Origin: Marinimicrobium agarilyticum DSM 16975 | GTDB taxonomy: Bacteria; Pseudomonadota; Gammaproteobacteria; Pseudomonadales; Cellvibrionaceae | DNA: 64,000 nt | Assembly: GCF_000423345.1 (NCBI RefSeq) | Contig: NZ_AUHU01000004.1 | Span: 186,001-250,000, forward strand | Direction of reading: 5' to 3' | In this document: piece by piece, positions 47,324-53,492 of the stretch | Layout of the letters: each line of letters starts with the position of its first letter | How positions within the stretch are numbered: the stretch's first letter is position 1 | Notes under the pieces: generated by a model | The model's input: the letters and a program-made list of their open reading frames with translations, nothing else | Database searches by the model: none | Told to the model about the DNA's origin: nothing | Position numbers and translations under genes: made by a program

Positions 47324-47893
47324 TTAACGACGTTCTTGATCCTCCAGAAACTGATCCAATAGGTAGTCTTCTTCGCCGTCTTTCAGGGTGATTTCCAGAC
47401 CATAGTTTATTTGGCCGCTGCACCAAGCCTGGCGCTCCACAAACCGGACGGTGGCATAGAAATTGGCGGTAATCGTTTGCTCTTCCGTCAGCACATAGAA
47501 CTGCGTGTGCTCATTCAAATCGACAAGCACCTCTTCCGACCAATTCCCCGACCGTAAGGCTAATCCATCGCCGGAGCAGGGCCCGACCCCCGACCCCTGG
47601 TATATCGGGTCGCTGGTCTCGGTCTCATAGTCCTCTTCCAGGCAGGGCGCAGGGTCTGCGGCACACCCTTGGCTCTGATCGAAAAAAGCCTCCAATCTAT
47701 CCTCAATTAAAACGGTGGCGCCATCCATGCTGGCGTCGTTTTCCATACGTCGGGCCACCAGCTCATTGAGGGAGACCGCATCGCTTAAATCACGCTGGGT
47801 GGTTGTCTGAGGGCTGCGCGGCGCATCATCCCCGCTGCAAGACCACAAGGCGGCGGAAGAGATGATGAGAAATGGAAGTAAGAAGGTTTTCAT
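47324..47893 (-). CDS. Lipoprotein of unknown function
   Basis: A 189-residue protein with signal MKTFLLPFLIISSAAL and lipobox LWSC. The mature part carries an acidic helix and a beta-rich C-terminal domain with four or more cysteines (GCAADPAPCLEEDYET, GPCSGDGLALRSG, QAWCSGQINYGLEITLKDG), likely disulfide-bonded. A fragment of a paralogue is at 44710-44847. Confidence 0.65.
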   Translation of the reverse strand: MKTFLLPFLIISSAALWSCSGDDAPRSPQTTTQRDLSDAVSLNELVARRMENDASMDGATVLIEDRLEAFFDQSQGCAADPAPCLEEDYETETSDPIYQGSGVGPCSGDGLALRSGNWSEEVLVDLNEHTQFYVLTEEQTITANFYATVRFVERQAWCSGQINYGLEITLKDGEEDYLLDQFLEDQERR

Positions 47894-47961
47894 AGTATGT
47901 CCCTGTATCTAGATTGACAGTGTTTGTGCAAAGGCACTGAATATGTGAGATCTCCTCCGGT

Positions 47962-48381
47962 TCAGTGCGATACGCGATTGCGAATAACAGCGAGGGCGTC
48001 GGAAAATACCGGATGCCACTCCGAACTCGGAGGTAACGACAACGGATGCCAAAAAAACCGGAATAGGTGGCCGCCGTCATCTTCGCAGTAATGCTCCCAG
48101 TGGTCAGGCAGGTGATCCCCGGGTTCCATTAGGCAGAGACTCCATATAGGTTCATCAGGACGCCTCTGCCACTCAGGCAGCAGATATTCGGCCTTCAATA
48201 TTATCCCGGCTTCCTCCAAAAGCTCCCGCTGTGACGCGTCCAAGCTGGACTCTCCCGGCTCTATCGTGCCCTTAACCAGTTGAATACCCGCCAATGGGTG
48301 CCTGAAGGTCAGTATTTCCAGCCTGTTATCTCGATATCGTAGTACAACCGGGCAGGCTTTATAGCTCAATTCTGTAAACAT
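47962..48381 (-). CDS. NUDIX hydrolase (copy 2)
   Basis: A 139-residue protein with the NUDIX box GTIEPGESSLDASQRELLEE then AGI. It is paralogous to 45334-45750 across its whole length (KACPVVLRYRDNRLEILTFR, GGHLFRFFWHPLSL). ATG 48381 overlaps the last 23 bases of the acetyltransferase gene; TTG 48369 is an alternative start. Nucleotide-derivative hydrolysis is expected. Confidence 0.85.
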   Translation of the reverse strand: MFTELSYKACPVVLRYRDNRLEILTFRHPLAGIQLVKGTIEPGESSLDASQRELLEEAGIILKAEYLLPEWQRRPDEPIWSLCLMEPGDHLPDHWEHYCEDDGGHLFRFFWHPLSLPPSSEWHPVFSDALAVIRNRVSH

Positions 48382-48823
48382 GGACTTGAGGGTACTTTGG
48401 GTCTGGTCCAAGGTTCTTCCAGCCGTGCTTGGTATAGAACTTGACCGCACTTTGGTTGGTCGGGCTAACTCGAAGCGTGGCGGCGCAACACCCCTTAGAG
48501 CGGAGAGTGGATGTCACATGCTCTTGCAGCGCAAATCCAAGCCCCAACCCTCGCATAGTCGGCTTGAGGTAAAACAGGTTCACGTGCGCAATATCACCGG
48601 GGTAAGAGAACTCTAGCTGCCCGATAATAGTTCCGTCGTGAATGACGTGAAGCACTCCGTCCGGGAATCTCGTGGCATGATCAACAAGCCATGCGCGATA
48701 GTCCTCTTCGTTCCAGTGCGTTTTCCATGTGTCTGTGTCGGGAAAGCTAATCTCGAAAGAATCCTGTCTGAACCGCACTCAAAGATCCATATCTTCAGCG
48801 AAGTTCACTCGTTGAAAGATCAT
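48359..48823 (-). pseudogene. GNAT acetyltransferase gene interrupted by an in-frame TGA
   Basis: From ATG 48823 the frame reads MIFQRVNFAEDMDL, then TGA (48779-48781), then VRFRQDSFEISF and a complete GNAT core: VNLFYLKPTMRGLGLGFALQ (acetyl-CoA loop) and LRVSPTNQSAVKFYTKHGW. In this GNAT subfamily I expect Asp-Leu-Cys-Val-Arg-Phe-Arg here, so TGA replaces the cysteine codon by one base. Expression from GTG 48778 directly after the TGA would give a 139-residue protein lacking the first strand. It is either a young pseudogene, a re-started short form, or a sequencing error. Selenocysteine is unlikely as no SECIS hairpin is evident. Confidence 0.6.
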
Positions 48824-48914
48824 AGTCTGACCGTTAGTGCTGCATGTGCCACACGGGGTTTCTGAATCTCCTGTAGCCGGTTTGTTCGGTGAACTGTTAG
48901 ACCCCTCGGAAGAC

Positions 48915-49442
48915 TTAACCATATTCCACCCAGTCTGGGTTGAGCTTTGAGGTAAGCACATGATCTTCCCACTTGCCGTTGATTCTCAGATACTTTTTCG
49001 CCAACCCCTCTTCGGTAAAGCCCAACTTCTTCAAAAGGCGTGCTGATCTGGTATTGCGGGGCATATGATTCGCCATTATACGGTTGAGTCCAAGATTCTT
49101 GAACGCGTAATTTATGGCCTCCAGGCAGACCTCTGTCATCACCCCGGTGCCTTCGTGCTTTTTCGACACCCCATACCCCATAAAACACCCTTGTAAGGGT
49201 CCATATATTATATTGGTGAGGGAGCAGTGTGAGACCACCTCACCGTTTATGAGTCCAATGAAGTGGGCGGCGCTTCCAGTTACATGCTGCTGCTCACAAT
49301 CAGCCAATTTCTGGGTGATCTCCTCCTGGCTATAATAGTCAGGGTCGCGAGCAGGTTCCCATTGTTGAAAATGATCCCGGTTTTCAGAAAAGTACGATTT
49401 TAAACGCTCAGCATCTTCGGTTGTTGTTAGGCGTATATCCAT
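48915..49442 (-). CDS. RimJ/RimL-type GNAT N-acetyltransferase
   Basis: A 175-residue protein starting at MDIRLTTTEDAERLKSYFSE. GNAT features are GCFMGYGVSKKHEGTGVMTE (acetyl-CoA pyrophosphate loop) and LNRIMANHMPRNTRSARLLK followed by LGFTEEGLAKKYLRINGKWE, the RimJ-like C-terminal signature. It acetylates a protein N-terminus or small amine; the substrate is unknown. Its 3' end has a degenerate duplicate at 44426-44713. Confidence 0.9.
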   Translation of the reverse strand: MDIRLTTTEDAERLKSYFSENRDHFQQWEPARDPDYYSQEEITQKLADCEQQHVTGSAAHFIGLINGEVVSHCSLTNIIYGPLQGCFMGYGVSKKHEGTGVMTEVCLEAINYAFKNLGLNRIMANHMPRNTRSARLLKKLGFTEEGLAKKYLRINGKWEDHVLTSKLNPDWVEYG

Positions 49443-49493
49443 AGTGCTATTTAGCTCTTCCTGTCTTTACGGACAAAGGGCAAAGAACAAGTG

Positions 49494-49703
49494 TTATGCA
49501 GTTTTAGCCGCCGTGATCAAATGCCAGGGCCTGGGATCGTTCATCTTTGGAATGCCTTGGCGAGCTTCTGAGACCAGTGCATCGACTGTTTCTTCTTCAA
49601 GCTCATTGCGTAGGGCGCTCTCATGCTTTAACCATTGTATACCGCGTTTGTCAAAGACGTGAAATCTCCGGGCGCTAGGAGTCGGCCAAGACAATGAATC
49701 CAT
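49494..49703 (-). CDS. Small hypothetical protein
   Basis: A 69-residue frame from ATG 49703 (MDSLSWPTPSARRFHVFDKR). Its composition is protein-like with an acidic helix (ELEEETVDALVSEARQ), but no clear ribosome-binding site or family. It may be the C-terminal part of a longer, disrupted gene, since neighbouring DNA is rearranged. Confidence 0.4.
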   Translation of the reverse strand: MDSLSWPTPSARRFHVFDKRGIQWLKHESALRNELEEETVDALVSEARQGIPKMNDPRPWHLITAAKTA

Positions 49704-49745
49704 ATCGCTGCAGCCCGGAATACCAGTTAGACCCAAGTCGCCGTT

Positions 49746-50105
49746 TCAGGAAAGGCCAAGCTCCTTCTGCTTTTTCTTGGTCAGCCCCAGAGAGACAATG
49801 CGGTGAGACTCCTTCAAGTAGTACTGGAGCTCTTCATCCCGGCCGGGAGGCACGTCGTATTGCTGTATCCACTTCATGCCGCGGGAGGCCAGATAGGGCG
49901 CTGGCCGATACCCTGGCTCTTCTTGCAGAATGTCGTAGTGCAGATCCGACACTTTAAACGAAAATGCCGGTTTTCCGGCCTTCGACCAGCCGCCAATGGC
50001 GAATACTTTCCCGCCCACCTTCCACACGTGGGCGCCGCCCCACTGAACGACATGGGACGTGGCGGGCAGGGCGCCGCAAAACTGGTTGTATTCATCGTAG
50101 GTCAT
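49746..50105 (-). CDS. MmcQ/YjbR family DNA-binding-like protein
   Basis: A 119-residue protein with the YjbR fold signatures MTYDEYNQFCGALPATSHVV, WKVGGKVFAIGG, FSFKVSD and PYLASRGMKWIQQYDVPPG. The family has a double-wing-like fold with a proposed DNA-binding role. Its start overlaps the DUF1294 gene by 14 bases. Confidence 0.9.
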   Translation of the reverse strand: MTYDEYNQFCGALPATSHVVQWGGAHVWKVGGKVFAIGGWSKAGKPAFSFKVSDLHYDILQEEPGYRPAPYLASRGMKWIQQYDVPPGRDEELQYYLKESHRIVSLGLTKKKQKELGLS

Positions 50106-50559
50106 ACTGATCAGGCCGGAGTTTGGTTAAGAAGAGCACCACTCGTAAACCCGTATCCTGCCGGATATGAGCAATTGCCGCGTCTTCGACCTGATAAATG
50201 CCTGCCCTGAGTTGCGTGTTGCCTTGTGGGGTGTGCAGCCAGGCGAGGCCCCCGAAATTGATCAACACCGTCAGCCAGAATACGACGCGGAAACGGGTTT
50301 TCCGGGTTTTGTGTCGCAGGCGGCTCTGTGCCAAAAGCGCCCCAGGCCAGCCACCCAGTAGCGCCGCTATATGCAATGTCCTCTCTGATACTCGCCATTC
50401 GTTCTTCTGGGCCGCTGCTTTGTCTTTGGCGTACAAGCCGTAGGTGATCAGACTGAAAACAATCAATAGTAGACTCAGCGCGATGGGGGTAAAGCCAAAG
50501 TAATACGAAGCGATGGCGAGTGCAGCCAGGATGGCTAACAAAAACTGGCTAATTTTCAA
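50092..50559 (-). CDS. DUF1294 family membrane protein
   Basis: A 155-residue protein. TTG 50559 is preferred because GAGGA lies seven bases upstream; GTG 50580 would add seven residues. Two N-terminal helices (FLLAILAALAIASYYFGF and LSLLLIVFSLITYGLYA) lead to the DUF1294 signature DKAAAQKNEWRVSERTLH, then ALLGGWPGALLAQSRLRHKT and FWLTVLINFGG. Function is unknown; many members carry an N-terminal cold-shock domain, absent here. Confidence 0.87.
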   Translation of the reverse strand: MKISQFLLAILAALAIASYYFGFTPIALSLLLIVFSLITYGLYAKDKAAAQKNEWRVSERTLHIAALLGGWPGALLAQSRLRHKTRKTRFRVVFWLTVLINFGGLAWLHTPQGNTQLRAGIYQVEDAAIAHIRQDTGLRVVLFLTKLRPDQYDLR

Positions 50560-50675
50560 GATTATATCCTCGTGCGACACGCTGTATCAGATGATATCCG
50601 GTCGCATTAACTGGCGTCCAGCGAGGTTCCCGGAAGCAGGCTGGTTCCCGGCGGTTGGGCACGGGATCCCAAAGT

Positions 50676-50739
50676 ATAACCGGTTATTGATTTCCGGTAT
50701 TTTTTGGAATGTGTCGCGAAAAGTTTCATATAACCGGTT
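50676..50739 (+). promoter_or_regulatory. Paired palindromic operators upstream of hipBST
   Basis: ATAACCGGTTAT (50676-50687) is a perfect 12-bp palindrome and ATAACCGGTT recurs at 50730-50739, 54 bases apart, giving two AACCGGTT cores in the gap before hipB. HipB-type antitoxins autorepress by binding such pairs. Confidence 0.65.
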
Positions 50740-50816
50740 CTATCCTATAGAATTGCCGCTTTTTTGTAGAGTATAATGCGAACAACAACATATTTATAGT
50801 TTTCTGGTGATTTTCT

Positions 50817-51119
50817 ATGGAACATAAGCGGTTAAGCCAGCAGCTGGAGCAGCTGGTTGAATTGGCAAAGGCCCAAGAGCAGGAGTTGGCCCAGTACCGG
50901 TCCAAGGGGTCGGCGCCACCGGTACCCATTGAACACGCCGGAAAAGTGATTCGTGAGGCCCGGCAACGTCAGGGGCTCAAGCAGGTCGACCTCCAGGAAC
51001 TGGCGGGCGTTGGCGTTACCTCCGTGGTCAATGTGGAAAACGGGCAGCTATCGGTGCAGCTCGATACACTGAAGCGGCTCGCGGGCGCCCTGGGGCTGAG
51101 ACTGTACATCGGAGACTAG
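50817..51119 (+). CDS. hipB: HipB-like antitoxin/autoregulator of a HipBST system
   Basis: A 100-residue protein. An N-terminal helical extension (about 1-38, with QLEQLVELAKAQEQELAQYR) precedes an XRE helix-turn-helix domain: IREARQRQGLKQVDLQELAG, VTSVVNVENGQLSVQLDTLK, then LGLRLYIGD. In HipBST systems HipB binds the operators and augments, but does not by itself provide, neutralisation. The next gene starts one base after its stop. Confidence 0.88.
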   Translation: MEHKRLSQQLEQLVELAKAQEQELAQYRSKGSAPPVPIEHAGKVIREARQRQGLKQVDLQELAGVGVTSVVNVENGQLSVQLDTLKRLAGALGLRLYIGD

Positions 51120-51120
51120 T

Positions 51121-51456
51121 ATGGCCAGTGCCGACAAACGAAAGGCCGAGGTGTATTTTCTGGGGGTGTTCGCCGGAACCCTGGAGGAAACCGACTCCGG
51201 GTACCGGTTCACCTATGACCCGGACTACCCGGTCAACGGCGGCCGCCCGATAGGGGTCCAGTTTCCGCTGGGCCAAACGGTCTATGAATTCGATCACTTC
51301 CCCGGGTATTTCGACAATCTGGTGTCCGAAGGCTGGCTACGACGAACCCAATCGCAAACCCAACGAATTGCCGAAGAGGATCGATTTGGGCTTCTTCTGG
51401 CCAATGGCCGTGACTTGGTGGGCGCGGTCAGCATCAAGCCGAGTAATGAACGATGA
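51121..51456 (+). CDS. hipS: HipS-like protein (detached HipA N-terminal subdomain)
   Basis: A 111-residue protein equal to the N-subdomain 1 (Couple_hipA) of full-length HipA: VYFLGVFAGTLEETDSGYRF, YPVNGGRPIGVQFPLGQ, HFPGYFDNLVSEGWLR, ANGRDLVGAVSI. In the E. coli O127 HipBST system this small protein, not HipB, is the antitoxin that blocks the kinase. Its stop overlaps the hipT start by four bases (ATGA), so translation is coupled. Confidence 0.88.
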   Translation: MASADKRKAEVYFLGVFAGTLEETDSGYRFTYDPDYPVNGGRPIGVQFPLGQTVYEFDHFPGYFDNLVSEGWLRRTQSQTQRIAEEDRFGLLLANGRDLVGAVSIKPSNER

Positions 51457-52436
51457 GCGAGTATTGTCACATCAGCCTCAAGCCTCTGACGGGCAAGGAG
51501 GCCCACCCAGGCTACCGGGATGCCGAGTACAAGCGTCTGTTTGGCCGTTTGAAGGTAAAACCGGTATTGCCGTTTACCCGGGCCGAATTCTTCCAGGCCG
51601 GAGGCCGATACACCAAAGGGATGTCCATCTCCGGTGTTCAAGAGAAGCTCCCGTTGGGGATACGCGCCGGTGAGCTGGTTCCGGTGGACGAGGGAGGGCT
51701 TTACATTCTCAAGCCAAGCCCCGAGGCCTATCCTCACGCCGCCGAGAACGAACACGCGGGCATGGCGTTGAGCCGCCTGGTTGGCATCGAGACCGCGCTA
51801 TGCGGCCTGATCCCCTTTAAAGACGGGGAGCTCGCCTATGTGTGCCGCCGGTTTGACCGGGATGCCAAAGGCAACAAGGCACCCCAGGAGGATTTACTGC
51901 AAGCAGCGGGGCTCCCATCCGAGGACAAGTACCGGCTCAGCTACGAAGAGGCGGGCCGCATCATCTCAAAAGCCACCAATGGCAAACCGGCGCCCGTTCT
52001 GGACATGATCAAACGAGTGATGCTCGCCTATGTGATGGGCAACGACGACCTGCACCTGAAAAACCTGAGCCTGCGTCGCGCAACCGCTGATGCACTCTAC
52101 AGCTATTACGATCTGCTAACCCCAAACTACGACGTTCTGTTCTGTGACGGCTTCGAGCGTCCGAGCCAAGATAGCTTTCTGGCGCTGGACCTGCTGGCCA
52201 ACGACGACTTTACGGAAAGCTACGAGCGTCTGGGCTTTTATACCCTGGAGGATTTCCTTGAGCTGGGACGCCGACTGAAGATTCCGGAGCGAGCGATTAA
52301 AAACTTTGCCAGCAAACTAGTCAACCTGGAGGACGAGGCGGCCGCCTTGATCCAGAACAGTTATATGCCGACGCCTATGCGTGAGAGGGCGGAGACGGTG
52401 GTGCGGGAACGGCTTAAAGTCATGAGTCCCGATTGA
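51453..52436 (+). CDS. hipT: HipT-like serine/threonine kinase toxin
   Basis: A 327-residue short HipA-type kinase lacking N-subdomain 1. The Gly-rich loop reads MSISGVQEKLPL, with the two serines Ser58 and Ser60 flanking Ile as in the HipT SIS autophosphorylation motif. The active site has GNDDLHLKNLSL (catalytic Asp) and YDLLTPNYDV (metal-binding Asp). Known HipT phosphorylates tryptophanyl-tRNA synthetase and stops growth. The target here is unproven. The gene's 3' end meets a truncated insertion sequence on the other strand. Confidence 0.9.
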   Translation: MSEYCHISLKPLTGKEAHPGYRDAEYKRLFGRLKVKPVLPFTRAEFFQAGGRYTKGMSISGVQEKLPLGIRAGELVPVDEGGLYILKPSPEAYPHAAENEHAGMALSRLVGIETALCGLIPFKDGELAYVCRRFDRDAKGNKAPQEDLLQAAGLPSEDKYRLSYEEAGRIISKATNGKPAPVLDMIKRVMLAYVMGNDDLHLKNLSLRRATADALYSYYDLLTPNYDVLFCDGFERPSQDSFLALDLLANDDFTESYERLGFYTLEDFLELGRRLKIPERAIKNFASKLVNLEDEAAALIQNSYMPTPMRERAETVVRERLKVMSPD

Positions 52437-52534
52437 CCGCCTCACGCCGAAAATCCTCGGTGTAGTGATTGTACTTGTTTTTCGTCTTCTTGGTCATAAT
52501 GACACCCTCCGTTAAGTGGGGATTAGGTGTCTAC
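52420..52534 (-). mobile_element. Truncated insertion sequence left end (IS3-like orfA start)
   Basis: On the minus strand GTAGACACCTAATCCCC (from 52534) resembles an IS terminal repeat, followed by GGAGGGTGTC as a ribosome-binding site and ATG 52497 opening a transposase-like N-terminus MTKKTKNKYNHYTEDFRREA, which stops after 25 codons where the sequence runs into the hipT 3' end. Only about 115 bases remain. It marks an IS-mediated deletion border between hipBST and the cassette array. Confidence 0.65.
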
Positions 52535-52544
52535 TTTTCTTGGG

Positions 52545-52607
52545 AAACTACCGCCGCGCTAAAGCGTGCGCGCATTTGTCGCATCGCCTTTGAGCATCTG
52601 GTTAATC
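52545..52607 (-). other. Partial attC site (5' half) of the MltR-like cassette
   Basis: Directly at the stop of the 52602 gene the minus strand reads GATTAAC, an R''-like box whose TTAAC core is complementary to the cassette's 5' end TTAAGC at 53371. It continues into a GC-rich arm, then is cut off by the insertion-sequence remnant before any L' or R' box. Confidence 0.5.
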
Positions 52608-53357
52608 ATAGTTTTTCTCAGAGTGAGCTTTATCCGTCTGATCCAGGCAGTATTTGTTAGCTCGGAACAGCACCTCCTGCCTGTGTTGAGCTTCTGAGTC
52701 TTGTTGCCCCATCTCATGACCGAGCTCCTCTGCTTTCCGGCGTAATTCCTCGTATCTCTCAAGCAGAGTCTCGTGAACCTTCTGAAGTTGTCTTCCGGGC
52801 TCAGTTGCGGTTCTGTAGTCTTCCATCTTTTCAATTTTGTTTAACGTACAGTGAGCTTGCCTTCCTCGAAGTAGCAATGCCACGTGGGTAACAGCTTCTT
52901 GATAGATTGCACGAGCATCATTCTCATTAGCTTTGAAAATGGTTGGCAGTGGAACCTTTTCTTCAGGATTTCTAGGTATAGGTATATATTTTGGAATAAG
53001 CATTTCATGAGGGACCGAGAGGTTTAGTGCTCTTTGTCTGATGCTTTTGTCGTTGAAAGAGGCGCCAGAAAGCTTGTGGGCGAACTCGTTCCTGATTCCT
53101 CGGATACCGTGCAGAAGCTTCCTCTCGATTTCGGATATCACTCCAAATCTATACGATAAATTGATTCTAGAGCTAAAAGAGCTTAATGGGCCATTTCCCG
53201 AGAACAGCTCTTTATTGTTCTTGGTTGTGTCTTCGACTAAGTATTCGAGAAGTATTTCTCTTAGAAGCTCGTCGAGATACGACGCCCCAACTATAGCAGC
53301 GGCTCTGTCGGAATCCCCTTCGAACTCTTCTTCCAAAATTCTCTGATCTTCGTTCAT
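52602..53357 (-). CDS. MltR-like domain protein (cassette 1)
   Basis: A 251-residue soluble protein. The N-terminal half resembles the MltR/DUF4145 helical fold: FEGDSDRAAAIVGASYLDEL, RINLSYRFGVISEIERKLLH, then GIRNEFAHKL, an RNxFAH-type motif. The C-terminal half is a coiled coil (LLERYEELRRKAEELGHEMG). The gene is packed between attC-like sites, with its stop inside the R'' box, as in integron cassettes. Function is unknown; RNxFAH-like helices recall HEPN proteins. Confidence 0.7.
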   Translation of the reverse strand: MNEDQRILEEEFEGDSDRAAAIVGASYLDELLREILLEYLVEDTTKNNKELFSGNGPLSSFSSRINLSYRFGVISEIERKLLHGIRGIRNEFAHKLSGASFNDKSIRQRALNLSVPHEMLIPKYIPIPRNPEEKVPLPTIFKANENDARAIYQEAVTHVALLLRGRQAHCTLNKIEKMEDYRTATEPGRQLQKVHETLLERYEELRRKAEELGHEMGQQDSEAQHRQEVLFRANKYCLDQTDKAHSEKNYD

Positions 53358-53369
53358 ACTTTCTCTTAG

Positions 53370-53452
53370 TGCTTAACGCATAGCGCACCGGTGGCCTTTA
53401 CAGGGCGAAGCGACGTAAAGGCCATCCGTTTGATGACGCGACGTGTTCAGCA
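53370..53452 (-). other. attC-like recombination site
   Basis: Minus strand: R'' TGCTGAAC (53452-53445) pairs seven of eight with R' GTTAAGCA (53377-53370), and R' fits the GTTRRRY consensus. Inside, CGG-A-TGGCCTTTAC pairs with GTAAAGGCCA-CCG with one extrahelical A, around a GTCGCTTCGCCCT loop. This asymmetry and box order are the hallmarks of an attC site. Confidence 0.75.
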
Positions 53453-53492
53453 GATTTTAACTGACCCACTTCACGATGAGCTTTTTCTAGCA

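Noticed and set aside
48779-48781. Selenocysteine codon in the GNAT gene
   Set aside because: No downstream SECIS-like hairpin is evident, and the residue is not catalytic in GNAT enzymes; nonsense mutation or read error is simpler.
43020-50600. Extension of the attC array to the left accessory block
   Set aside because: GTCTAAC-like boxes occur near 48905 and 49730, but I could not find matching R' boxes or inner stems, and several genes there overlap or are translationally coupled.
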